From Telopea speciosissima (taxonomy: Eukaryota; Streptophyta; Magnoliopsida; Proteales; Proteaceae), in NCBI RefSeq assembly GCF_018873765.1, contig NC_057925.1, positions 47,523,010 through 47,587,009 of the forward strand: a DNA stretch of 64,000 bases, written 5' to 3'. Made by a program: the position numbers and the translations under genes. The stretch's first letter is position 1; each line of letters starts with the position of its first letter. Shown here one piece after another: positions 24,026 to 35,101 of the stretch. The notes beneath the pieces were generated by a model. The model did no database searches, was not told where the DNA came from, and worked only from the letters and a program-made list of their open reading frames with translations.

Positions 24026-25029
24026 TGTTGTAAAAAATATTATATGTAATGAAATTATATTCAATTTCATTCCATCTCATCATACTAAAGATTCAAAAGG
24101 TCTTTGTCACATGTGGTCTTTGTCTTTTGTCTTTTGTCTAAAAGGTATTTTCACCAATCTTATTCAAATTTGAGTTTTCATTTCCCTCCAGATTTTGAGT
24201 TGCATTTGTAAAAGAACCAATGTTGTTTAGTCCCACATTGGTTAGCTTCAAGGATGTGAGCTTGCTTATAAGTATTCATGGGTCCTTAAGGGACATGGGT
24301 TCCTTAGAGAGAAGTGTGTCCTCTCACTTGTGTGGGGGGTTGATCCGGGGTGCTTTTACATCGCGCGCGCCGAACCGAACCGAACCGAACCGAGCCGAAC
24401 CGAGCCGAGTCCGGGTCCGGGTGTGGGTGTGGGTGTATATCTTAATTTTGTTTTTATACATGCACCCACAAGTACCTATACGAGTGTGTAGTGGTACCTG
24501 TACACACATAAGGAGACACTTAAAGTACCTGTACGTATACAGGCGTCCCTGTATACCGTACAGTACCTTTACAACCTGCCTCTACGTATTCTATATATAC
24601 AAGGGTATTGGCAGGGGTAACTCAACTTCGTTTTCTTCCTATTTTGTTGCTTCTCAAGGCGTGGTTCTTCTCTGTTTTCATCAGAGAGTGTTTCTGTCCG
24701 TCCTTACTGTCTCAGTGTGTTGAGTATAGCTTTCGGACCCCTTCTGTAATCACTTTGGGAGTGCCGTCTTTGGTGATTAGTGGATCGTTTCATCTTGGAG
24801 GTATAATCGCATTGTTCCCGGTCTGCACTAATAAGGGGCGATTAAAGACCTTAAGGAGAGTGTCTTCTAGATACGACTCGATCCAACCTACTGTCTCCTT
24901 TGGCGATATCCTGCAACTACCAAGTACGTATATTTATTTGATTATTTATACTCTTGTTTCGTATTACAGTTTATGCTTTTATTACTGTTTGTATTCTTAT
25001 ATTATTCTGCCCATAGTCTAGTGTTAACA
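24026..25029 (+). repeat. B element 5' LTR
   Basis: It contains a CCGAACC-type microsatellite (~24370-24420), a 23-bp segment inverted relative to the 3' LTR (24535-24557), a TATA-like TATATATA at about 24592, and the self-complementary site ATTAAAGACCTTAAG (24841-24855). Confidence 0.9.
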
Positions 25030-25031
25030 AT

Positions 25032-25046
25032 CTTAAGGTCTTTAAT
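25032..25046 (+). promoter_or_regulatory. Putative primer-binding / self-pairing site, B element
   Basis: CTTAAGGTCTTTAAT begins two bases after the LTR and is a perfect 15-nt complement of LTR bases 24841-24855. No tRNA-type TGG start is seen. It differs from the A-family site at positions where the LTR partner differs too. Confidence 0.6.
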
Positions 25047-25101
25047 TTCGTGACTGTTTCTAACAGTGGATCTTAATACTGTTATAAACAGATTTAAGAC
25101 T

Positions 25102-28100
25102 ATGGCTGGACAAGATACACTTGGTCAAAAGGACACATCTAGTGTTGATTCTATTCCAACTAATGTGGTCCCTGCTGTTACCACTCTTCAACCCGCATTG
25201 GAGAAGATGAGTATTGTTGGAGAGTTCGATAAGATCGAACAATTTGATGGGCAGAATTTTAAGAGATGGAGGCAAATGCTTCTTTTTGCTTTAACCCAAA
25301 TAGGGGTTGCTTTTGCATTGACGGATCCCAAACCACCACAAAGTGAGATCTTGGAAGAAGATGTAAAACGGATTGCATGGATTCAAGCCGATTTTCAGTG
25401 TAAAAATCGGATATTGAATGCGCTTTCCATTGATCTATACAATGTGTATAACTCATACGAGTATGCATATATGATCTGGAACGCTTTATGCAACAAGTAT
25501 ACTCTTGATGATGCAGGCAGCAAGAAATATGTGGTAGCAAATTTCTTGAATTTTGAAATGACCGACGACGAAAGCGTCTCTTCCCAAATTGATAAGTTTC
25601 AAATCTTGGTGGGAAGGTTATCTAAGGAAAATGTTATTCTTCCTGATGTTTTCGTCACAAGTTCCCTCCTTGAAAAACTCCCTCCCTCTTGGACTGATTT
25701 CAAGAATAATATGAAACACAAGAGAAAGGAATGGTCCTTTGAACAGGTTGTGATCCGAATCAAGATCGAGGAGAGGAACAGGAACAAGGACAATGGTGGA
25801 AAGCCTCTTGGGTACACAAGACTTAAAGCCAACCTTGTCGAATCAAACAAACAAGGTCATTTCAAAAAAGGTCTTCAAGTCAAGAAAGGCAAGAGTTTCA
25901 AGAGGTCAAAAGTGAAGTGCTTCACATGTGGTAAGCATGGTCATCTCAAGAGAGACTGTCGGAACAAGAAGTCTCTGAAATCTGAGAAAGCGAAGGCTAA
26001 TTTACTGGAGGAGGACATTTTCACCGCCATGATTACAGAAGTAAGTTTGGTTGAAAAACCAAAAGATTGGATACTTGATACGGGTGCAACTCGACATATT
26101 TGTGGAGATCGCAATGCGTTCGGTACTTACTCTGTTGTTAATTCGGGTGATCAAGTTTTTATGGGAAATTCCCAATCTTCTAATGTTATCGGTAAAGGAA
26201 CCGTCACATTGAAGCTCACTTCGGGTAAGACACTTGTCTTAAGGGAAGTGCTTCATGTTCCAGACATCAGGCGAAATTTGGTTTCGGGTCCACTTCTGAA
26301 TAAGGCTGGGTTTAAACTCACCTTTGAATCTGACAAACTTGTACTGTTGAAGAATGATATTTTTGTTGGAAAGGGTTATGTAAGTGATGGTCTTTTTGTA
26401 ATCAGTGTTCTGAATGTAATAAAAGATAAGCCGAGTGCTTCTTCCGTTTATATTGTTGACTCTTTTAATTTGTGGCATAATAGATTAGGACATATTAGTG
26501 CTCCCTATTTATCTAGATTATGCAAGTTAGGTCTTATTGATAGCCTTGGAAAGCAACCGATGTCTAAATGTACTACTTGTGTAGAGGCCAAACTGACAAA
26601 GAGGCCACATAAGTCAGTAACGAGGCAAAGTGGTCGCCTTGACTTGATTCATAGTGATTTGTGCGATTTTAAATCGTATGCATCAAGAGGTGGAAAAAAT
26701 TATGTTGTTACCTTTATTGATGATTACTCAAGATTTACTATGTTGTATTTACTGAAATCAAAAGATGAAGCAAGTGATGCCTTTATATCCTATAAAAGAG
26801 AAGTTGAAAATCAACTAGGGAGTAAAGTTAAAAGACTTCGAACCGATAGAGGTTCAGAGTATTTTAATCTTTACAAATTTTGTGACGAGAATGGTATTAT
26901 ACATGAAACTACAGCTCCATACCAACCACAATCCAATGGAATAGCCGAAAGGAAGAATCGTACATTGAAAGAAATGATGAATTCATTCCTTATCTGTTCT
27001 GGGTTAACCCTTGATATGTGGGGGGAAGCTATTCTAACGGCTTGCTATATTTTAAATAGAATTCCTCACAAGAAAACTGGTTTAGTACCTTTTGAGTTAT
27101 GGTTTGATAGAAAACCTAACTTAAAGCATTTAAGGGTATGGGGCTGTTTGGCAAAAGTATTAATACCTGAGTCAAAGAAAAGAAAAATTGGTCCTAAAAC
27201 CTTTGACTGCATTTTTATAGGATATGCTTCGCATAGTAATGCTTATCGTTTTATGATTCTCAAAACCATAGATGGTGTTTGTGAAGAAAACAACATAATA
27301 GAATCAAGGGATGCAGAATTCTTTGAAGATGTATTTCCTTATCAATCCAATGAAGTGGGTGTTCCTAATGCTAGTAGTGATTTCAAAGATGTTGTATCAA
27401 AGAGTACAGCAAATGATACTGTTTATCAAGATGATCCTATATCTAATGATAATGACGAAAGTCATTTGAGGAAAAGTAAAAGGCAAAGGAAAGCTAAGCA
27501 CTTTGGTAATGATTGGGTTGTTTATTCTATAAACGAGGATCCCAAATTATATAATTGGGTTGCCCATATTGTGGATAAGGATCCTCTTACGTATAATGAG
27601 GCAGTTACGTCCCGAGATGCCGTCTTCTGGAAAGAGGCAATAAAAAGTGAAATTGATTCATTATTATTCAATCATACTTGGGAATTGGTCAATTTGCCAC
27701 AAGGTTCCAAAGTATTAGACACCAAGTGGATATTTCGAAAGAAATTGAAACCAGATGGATCACTTGATAAATTTAAAGCCAGACTAGTCGTCAAAGGCTT
27801 TAGGCAAAAGAAGAACTATGATTATTTTGATACTTTTGCTCCAGTAGCAAGAATCACCACTATAAGAGTAATGGTGGCTGTTGCATCAATTTACAATTTG
27901 GTGATACACCAAATGGATGTAAAAACAGCATTTCTCAATGGCGATTTAGAGGAAGAGATATACATCAGGCAACCAGAAGGTTATACAGTGCCTGGACAAT
28001 TACATAAGGTATGCAAACTTGTTAAGTCCTTGTATGGACTAAAACAAGCGCCAAAGCAGTGGCATGAAAAACTTGATATGGTACTCATATCAAATGGATT

Positions 28101-29121
28101 TCTTGTAAATGATGCCGAGAGGTGTCTATATAGTAAGTTTCATCACGGAAAAGGTGTGTTCATCTTACTTTATGTAGATGATATGCTGATTATGGGCACC
28201 AACCTAGATATAGTGAGACATACTAAAAATCTCTTAATGTCCAATTTTGAAACCAAGGACATGGGAGAGGCTGATGTGATTCTAGGAATCAAAATCGTCA
28301 GGAAGGAGAAAGAGATTATCTTATCACAAGCTCACTATATAGAAAACATGCTTAAAAGGTATGGATATTTTGACTTATCGTCAGTTAAAACACCTTTTGA
28401 GTTGGGATGTCATTTACAACGACATCAAGGTGACCCTGTGAATCAGAAAAGATATTCACAGATAATTGGTTCTGTTTCTTATCTAATGAATTGCACTAGA
28501 CCTGATATAGCTTTGGCTGTGGGAAAACTGAGTCAATATACTCATAACCCGAGCAACGAACATTGGGATGCTATTGAAAGACTATTGAGGTATCTAAAAG
28601 GTACCGTTGATTATGGTCTTCATTATAGCGGAAACCCAACTGTACTAGAAGGTTTCTGTGATGCTAACTGGATATCAGATACAAATGAATCGTTAGCAAC
28701 TAGTGGATATATCTTTACACTAGGAGGTGGAGCGATTTCGTGGAAATCGGTTAAACAGTCCTGTGGGACAGGATCCACGATGGAAGCAGAATTTATTGCC
28801 ATGGAAAAGGCAGGAACTGAAGCCGAATGGCTTAGAAATTTAGTGGCAGATATTCCACTATGGCCAAAACCTGTTCCTTCGATATCACTTCATTGTGATA
28901 GCATGGCGGCTATAGCTAAAGCTAAAAGCAGAGTCTATAATGGAAAAAGGAGGCATATTCGCCTAAGACATAATCTTGTGAGGCAGTATATAAATGAGGG
29001 AACAATAGCTATCGATTTTATAAAATCGACCTGTAATTTAGCAGACATGTTCACAAAACCAATGCCTACAAAGATTTATATAGAGTCATCTAAGGGAATG
29101 GGCTTAAAGCCTGTGACATAG
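25102..29121 (+). CDS. Copia gag-pol polyprotein (intact)
   Basis: The protein has 1339 residues from the first in-frame ATG (MAGQDTLGQ). The frame is open upstream to 25066, but only with GTG. Order of parts: Gag ([11 protein letters not shown]), zinc knuckle [14 protein letters not shown] at residues 273-286, protease active site DTGA at 326, integrase zinc-binding HNRLGH at 459 with CTTC at 490, integrase acidic residues D519, D582 and E616, reverse transcriptase with YVDD at 1024-1027, and RNase H beginning CDANW (D1187) with later HCDS and FTKPM. Integrase before reverse transcriptase marks it as Ty1/copia. It makes the capsid and the enzymes that copy the element's RNA in cytoplasmic particles and insert the DNA in the nucleus. 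No stop or frameshift is seen. The D582-E616 spacing has 33 residues between, two fewer than usual. It could supply proteins to the A family. Confidence 0.95.
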   Translation: MAGQDTLGQKDTSSVDSIPTNVVPAVTTLQPALEKMSIVGEFDKIEQFDGQNFKRWRQMLLFALTQIGVAFALTDPKPPQSEILEEDVKRIAWIQADFQCKNRILNALSIDLYNVYNSYEYAYMIWNALCNKYTLDDAGSKKYVVANFLNFEMTDDESVSSQIDKFQILVGRLSKENVILPDVFVTSSLLEKLPPSWTDFKNNMKHKRKEWSFEQVVIRIKIEERNRNKDNGGKPLGYTRLKANLVESNKQGHFKKGLQVKKGKSFKRSKVKCFTCGKHGHLKRDCRNKKSLKSEKAKANLLEEDIFTAMITEVSLVEKPKDWILDTGATRHICGDRNAFGTYSVVNSGDQVFMGNSQSSNVIGKGTVTLKLTSGKTLVLREVLHVPDIRRNLVSGPLLNKAGFKLTFESDKLVLLKNDIFVGKGYVSDGLFVISVLNVIKDKPSASSVYIVDSFNLWHNRLGHISAPYLSRLCKLGLIDSLGKQPMSKCTTCVEAKLTKRPHKSVTRQSGRLDLIHSDLCDFKSYASRGGKNYVVTFIDDYSRFTMLYLLKSKDEASDAFISYKREVENQLGSKVKRLRTDRGSEYFNLYKFCDENGIIHETTAPYQPQSNGIAERKNRTLKEMMNSFLICSGLTLDMWGEAILTACYILNRIPHKKTGLVPFELWFDRKPNLKHLRVWGCLAKVLIPESKKRKIGPKTFDCIFIGYASHSNAYRFMILKTIDGVCEENNIIESRDAEFFEDVFPYQSNEVGVPNASSDFKDVVSKSTANDTVYQDDPISNDNDESHLRKSKRQRKAKHFGNDWVVYSINEDPKLYNWVAHIVDKDPLTYNEAVTSRDAVFWKEAIKSEIDSLLFNHTWELVNLPQGSKVLDTKWIFRKKLKPDGSLDKFKARLVVKGFRQKKNYDYFDTFAPVARITTIRVMVAVASIYNLVIHQMDVKTAFLNGDLEEEIYIRQPEGYTVPGQLHKVCKLVKSLYGLKQAPKQWHEKLDMVLISNGFLVNDAERCLYSKFHHGKGVFILLYVDDMLIMGTNLDIVRHTKNLLMSNFETKDMGEADVILGIKIVRKEKEIILSQAHYIENMLKRYGYFDLSSVKTPFELGCHLQRHQGDPVNQKRYSQIIGSVSYLMNCTRPDIALAVGKLSQYTHNPSNEHWDAIERLLRYLKGTVDYGLHYSGNPTVLEGFCDANWISDTNESLATSGYIFTLGGGAISWKSVKQSCGTGSTMEAEFIAMEKAGTEAEWLRNLVADIPLWPKPVPSISLHCDSMAAIAKAKSRVYNGKRRHIRLRHNLVRQYINEGTIAIDFIKSTCNLADMFTKPMPTKIYIESSKGMGLKPVT

Positions 29122-29702
29122 GTCATGTGATGGAAACCCAACCTATGAAGAGGTTTAACTCCTAGATTAGGTTCAAAGGGTACAAACGAAATCACCGGAT
29201 GATCTGATGAGTACTACCAATAGTTGCTCATTCTGTTAGATGGAAAGGTAGTACCACCACAATGGAAGAGGTTGAGTTACTAACTCTTAATCAAACCAAA
29301 TCTCACGAAATGTGGGGGTGTGTTATCTGTGGTGCACACTGTGGGTTGACCTAAATGGATGTAGGAGGTGAGGCCGCCTACCAATGAGAGTTTTAAAGGC
29401 GAACTCTCTAAACGTCCATAATACCAAGATATGGGACAAGGTCGGATTCTGTTTGAAAGACAGAGTAAAATGTCCGTTTAATTTATAAGGGTACGTCACG
29501 TAAAGTCGACTAATAGGATATGGGTGGTGAGCTTGCCGGCTACACCAATGAGGAAAGGTTCAAGAAGTCTGACTTCACCCGTACTCTGTAGCGAAGTTCA
29601 TCAAACCTAGTGTAGGTTCAAGTCCGAAAGACACCTGCAACGATGTGTCCTATTATGTCTAATATACTCAACACTTTTGTCACTCTATCGACATTTTGAA
29701 TC

Positions 29703-29713
29703 TTGTGGGGGAT
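29703..29713 (+). promoter_or_regulatory. Polypurine tract of B element
   Basis: TTGTGGGGGAT ends directly at the 3' LTR. The A copies carry the near-identical CTGTGGGGGAT. It primes plus-strand DNA synthesis. Confidence 0.7.
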
Positions 29714-30719
29714 TGTTGTAAAAAATATTATATGTAATGAAATTATATTCAATTTCATTCCATCTCATCATACTAAAGATTCAAAAGGTCTTTGTCACAT
29801 GTGGTCTTTGTCTTTTGTCTTTTGTCTAAAAGGTATTTTCACCAATCTTATTCAAATTTGAGTTTTCATTTCCCTCCAGATTTTGAGTTGCATTTGTAAA
29901 AGAACCAATGTTGTTTAGTCCCACATTGGTTAGCTTCAAGGATGTGAGCTTGCTTATAAGTATTCATGGGTCCTTAAGGGACATGGGTTCCTTAGAGAGA
30001 AGTGTGTCCTCTCACTTGTGTGGGGGGTTGATCCGGGGTGCTTTTACATCGCGCGCGCCGAACCGAACCGAGCCGAGCCGAGCCGAGTCCGGGTCCGGGT
30101 CCGGGTGTGGGTGTGGGTGTGGGTGTATATCTTAATTTTGTTTTTATACATGCACCCACAAGTACCTATACGAGTGTGTAGTGGTACCTGTACACACATA
30201 AGGAGACACTTAAAGTACCTGTACGGTATACAGGGACGCCTGTATACGTACAGTACCTTTACAACCTGCCTCTACGTATTCTATATATACAAGGGTATTG
30301 GCAGGGGTAACTCAACTTCGTTTTCTTCCTATTTTGTTGCTTCTCAAGGCGTGGTTCTTCTCTGTTTTCATCAGAGAGTGTTTCTGTCCGTCCTTACTGT
30401 CTCAGTGTGTTGAGTATAGCTTTCGGACCCCTTCTGTAATCACTTTGGGAGTGCCGTCTTTGGTGATTAGTGGATCGTTTCATCTTGGAGGTATAATCGC
30501 ATTGTTCCCGGTCTGCACTAATAAGGGGCGATTAAAGACCTTAAGGAGAGTGTCTTCTAGATACGACTCGATCCAACCTACTGTCTCCTTTGGCGATATC
30601 CTGCAACTACCAAGTACGTATATTTATTTGATTATTTATACTCTTGTTTCGTATTACAGTTTATGCTTTTATTACTGTTTGTATTCTTATATTATTCTGC
30701 CCATAGTCTAGTGTTAACA
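29714..30719 (+). repeat. B element 3' LTR
   Basis: It matches the 5' LTR along its length. The microsatellite copy numbers differ (more GTCCGG and GGGTGT units), and a 23-bp segment (30225-30247) is in the opposite orientation. Confidence 0.9.
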
Positions 30720-30763
30720 ATTCTGGAACATGTATTTTAAAAATCCCCAGTGGAGTCGCCAAT
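30720..30763. other. 44-bp junction between B and inverted A unit
   Basis: It contains CCCCAGTGGAGTCGCCAAT, a kind of sequence often found in plant retrotransposon leaders. It belongs to neither A nor B and marks a recombination or lost element. Confidence 0.5.
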
Positions 30764-31390
30764 TGTAAGATTAAAATATCATGGGCAGCAAGTATAAGAC
30801 TAGAAACAATAAATAAATAATAAATACAAGACTTATCTGATTGGTATGACAAATAGTATCGCACCGAGTCAACAATACACGTCCTCTTGTGTAATCCGAA
30901 CAATAAATGGTAGAGTTGAGTCGCATCAAACGATGCTCTCCTTAAGGTTTTTAGATGCCCCAATTCTGCAATCTGGGTTGACCATGCATCTATACCTCCA
31001 AGATGAAACAACTCTCTAATCACATAGGTTGCAGTTCCAAATGTGATTACAAAGGGTGTCCAAAGGCTATATTCACTAACTCATCGACACTAATCGATTA
31101 CAGTGGAAAAAAAACTAAAAATGCTTCTAAAATTAATTTCAAAAGCAATTGTTGGAGAATGAGCAAGACCCCCTCTCTTTATATAGGAGAGGAAGAGACA
31201 CCAATAAGGGATGTCTCCAAGAGATATGTCCGAACTCATGTCTTTTCCCATAAGGCTTGTTTGTTAGCCACTCAAACAAGTCTTCCAATAGGCACCTATT
31301 GGCTATTTAGGTGTCTATTAGGAAAGCACTCCACCCTCCAACAAAATCGTATTTTGAATCTTTAATTTTAAAACAATTAAAAATCCAACA
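30764..31390 (-). repeat. A-family LTR, L6 (inverted)
   Basis: Reverse complement of the A LTR. It carries the CTTATTGG/GGTGGAG variants of L1 and L8. In its own orientation it is the 3' LTR of the inverted unit. Confidence 0.9.
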
Positions 31391-34300
31391 ATCCCCCACA
31401 GATTCAAAATACCGATAAAACAAAACACTGAGTTAGTGAATATATTAGACCTAGTAGGACACATCGTTGCAGGTGTCTTTCGGACTTGAACCTACACTAG
31501 GTTTGATGAACTTCGCTACAGAGTACGGGTGAAGTCAGACTTCTTGAACCTTTCCTCATTGGCGTAGCCGGCAAGCTCACCATCCATATCCTACCAGTCG
31601 ACCTTACGTGACTTAACCCGTTCATGACAAAATTGGACATTTTTAACCGGCCTTGTCCCCTATCTTGGTCTCATGGACGTTTAAAGAGTTCGCCTTTAAA
31701 ACTCTCATCGGTGGCGGCCTCACCTCCTACATCCACTAAGGTCAACCAATGCGCACCACAGTTAACACACCCCCACATTTCGTAGGATTTGGCTTGATTA
31801 AGAGTATCTAACTCATCCTCATTTCATTGTGGTGGTACTACTTTCCCATGTAATCAGAATGAGTAAATTTTAGTAGTACTAGTCAGGTCATCGGTGACTT
31901 CGTTTGTACCCTTTGAACCTAATTCAGGAGTTAAACCTCTTCACATAGGTTGGGTGTCCATCACATGACCTATGACACAGGCTTTAAACTCATTCCTTAA
32001 ATGTATACCACAATAATGGTCAGAGGCTATATAATAGTATTAGTCATTTTCTATCCCGACTATACTGAGCTGATAATGCTACCTTCCTTAGCCTCACCAG
32101 ATATATGTAATCAAGACATATTAGTCTTTATTTCTCTACTGACCATATCCTTTGTATTTCGTAACACAATTTGGCTTTGGTCATCACCATATATCTATCA
32201 TTTATATTCATAGCCGTATGGCTCCAAATCCGACTTTCTTACGAAGCCATAAAAAATAAAATCATGGTGGAACCTATAACTTAGGCTTATATTACCGATT
32301 CCATGAATCACACCCACTAACACATGTTTGTACATGCCACCTTTGAACCAAAGTGTTGTTTCAAATACGTTCCATATGTACTTGACTTCCTTTCCAAGTA
32401 GAAATCAAACATTTTACTTGAACTATCTCTTTGAAAAAAGAGAGACTTTGCATACGAATACACGCATTCTCATAATAACCCCCACATTTTGGGTTTATCA
32501 CTTTTAGAGATATAAGCCAAATTAATATGAGAATGTCCTTGTGAGAGAACTGTGACCCCCACACTTCCATACTAATTCAACCATGCAACTTTACTTGCAT
32601 ATCAAATTATAGCTTATCAATAAACAGTCATGAAACCATGCACTTATATATATATATACATAATTACATGCACAAATACTTGATAGAACAAGCATTCAAC
32701 CAACATGTATCATATATTGTCACTTGTCTTAATAGACAAACAATTAAGATAGTCAATCTAGTACATGGCTTTATTAGCCAATACATACATAGACTTTCCA
32801 TAATCCAATCTAATAATAATATGTATAAACCTGGCCAGTATCAAATATAAGAACCAAGCCTTCAACTTAAACATCCAATTACTGATAACATATGATGCAA
32901 CATATTGAAGGGCTGAATAAATCAATTTCCAACATATAACGTTGTCCATTAGGCCCATAAGTGAAAGTATCACGATCCCTCTCAATAAAAAAAAATTTGC
33001 ATCTTGTAACACAATAATCGAGCAATACCGATTGCGTGTTCACAATATTATATGCATACAAATACTTGCAAATATCCATATAAATGAGACTTACGATCAA
33101 CTAACGATCAAATAACTTAATTACCAATTGGCTTGAAAAGCCAACAAACCAAACCAATAGACGAATCCACATGGTTTGAACCGCCAAAGATCAGTTAAAC
33201 AAAAATTGGTCAGGTCTTATGGAATTTCTACCCCATAGAATATGCCCATACAACCAATAAGAAAAACTCAAAAATTCCATGAAACATTTTATCAATGACC
33301 ATAATGCAACACATTGGAATTAAAAACAATCCAATCATTTATTAAGACAAGAGATCGTGAACTTAATCCATTCTAGGAGACAATTGTAGTGAAATTGAAA
33401 ATCAAACCTTCGTGATTGCACTTCTCAAAGACAACTAGATACGCTACACACGCTATGATTTACCAACACCACATGGTGACCAAACTTGTCAACCCAAACA
33501 TGTGAGACCAAAGAATAGTGTCCGATAAAACCAAAAGGACCAATTGGTGTAGGTGTGAAACCATGCATCCTTTACAATTATTCCAACGGTTGTCATGACA
33601 AAGAGTCACATATCAACCGATCATCCTTTTATATCTCTAATAAAGAGGAATTTAAACACCCCCTCTATTCCAAAAGTGGCAAATTTGCTCACAACTATGA
33701 CGCCCACATTCCACAATCTTCTGAATACAGGGCTGCCCACAGGTAAAGCATACATGAACTACCGATCAGAGCGTAATCGACTTCTTCTCATATGGCTGTC
33801 CACACGAATGCTGTGCCAAACACAAATCGTAGGGAGGGACCGGTCGCTTCCCACATAAGCAAAGATATCAATCTCCTTTGCCGTGAGCAAGCACTGACCG
33901 GCAGACCAGGATAGCGCCAATTCCCTCCTTGATTCCTTTCCACAGACAAGTCTGAAGTCCTTCTTCGAATTTGAAGGCGGCACAGCGTATCTTCGTTGAA
34001 CGAAGCCTCCTCTATGCCGATTCTAAGCAGGCCCGGAACTGTAATTTAGAGTTTCCATCATTTCCGTTGAGATTGGAATTGAAGCTTGAACGTGGAAGAA
34101 CATAAGCCGGCACGCCTCCAATAATTCTAGTATACATCTCAGTCGCCCACATAACTTTACCCATTCTCTCTTAGACAAGAAACAATCAAGCACCCTCTTT
34201 CTTTTGAAAAACCACCACAAACCAGTGATTTCAACCGTTTCACACATAGGCTTTTGGGTAAATGCCATTGACTGCATTTCATGTCCAATGAGAATGATAC

Positions 34301-34461
34301 ATGTGAAAAATCAAACTTCACAAATACTTGTGTTGTTTGCCATGTTCAGTGTATGTAATAGAGACGCTCTCCCTTTCAATCCCAATAAATATAGAACAAA
34401 TTTTTTCACATAGGAAATCAAGCAATTCTACAGTCTTATACCCATCTAAAAACCTTAAGAT
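31391..34461 (-). mobile_element. A-family internal region, full length, inverted
   Basis: About 3.07 kb, matching 16995-20062 on the opposite strand. Its purine tract (ATCCCCCACAGA on the plus strand) adjoins L6, and its primer-region complement (CATCTAAAAACCTTAAG, 34443-34459) adjoins L7. No long reading frame is present. With L6 and L7 it forms a complete unit, but the flanks show no target duplication. Confidence 0.85.
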
Positions 34462-35087
34462 TGTAAGATTAAAATATCATGGGCAGCAAGTATAAGACTA
34501 GAAACAATAAATAAATAATAAATACAAGACTTATCTGATTGGTATGACAAATAGTATCGCACCGAGTCAACAATACACGTCCTCTTGTGTAATCCGAACA
34601 ATAAATGGTAGAGTTGAGTCGCATCAAACGATGCTCTCCTTAAGGTTTTTAGATGCCCCAATTCTGCAATCTGGGTTGACCATGCATCTATACCTCCAAG
34701 ATGAAACAACTCTCTAATCACATAGGTTGCAGTTCCAAATGTGATTACAAAGGGTGTCCAAAGGCTATATTCACTAACTCATCGACACTAATCGATTACA
34801 GTGGAAAAAAACTAAAAATGCTTCTAAAATTAATTTCAAAAGCAATTGTTGGAGAATGAGCAAGACCCCCTCTCTTTATATAGGAGAGGAAGAGACACCA
34901 CTAAGGGATGTCTCCAAGAGATATGTCCGAACTCATGTCTTTTCCCATAAGGCTTGTTTGTTAGCCACTCAAACAAGTCTTCCAATAGGCACCTATTGGC
35001 TATTTAGGTGTCTATTAGGAAAGCACTCCACCCTCCAACAAAATCGTATTTTGAATCTTTAATTTTAAAACAATTAAAAATCCAACA
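34462..35087 (-). repeat. A-family LTR, L7 (inverted)
   Basis: In its own orientation this is the 5' LTR of the inverted unit. It shares the CTTAGTGG and GGTGGAG variants with L5. Confidence 0.9.
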
Positions 35088-35101
35088 ATTAAAGTACCTG
35101 A

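Larger units (their letters stand above)
24026..30719 (+). mobile_element. Complete autonomous Ty1/copia element, family B
   Basis: Two ~1005-bp LTRs (24026-25029 and 29714-30719) start TGTTGTAAAA and end GTGTTAACA. Between them lie the putative primer site, one uninterrupted gag-pol frame and a purine tract (GTGGGGGAT). The LTRs are nearly identical apart from a GC-rich microsatellite and a 23-bp inversion, so the insertion is recent. The flanks do not repeat (TTAAT left, ATTCT right). It sits between A units that point in opposite directions. Confidence 0.9.

Noticed and set aside
24220..24723. A 167-codon frame in the B LTR
   Set aside because: It spans the LTR promoter and a GC-rich microsatellite, and it changes between the two LTRs.
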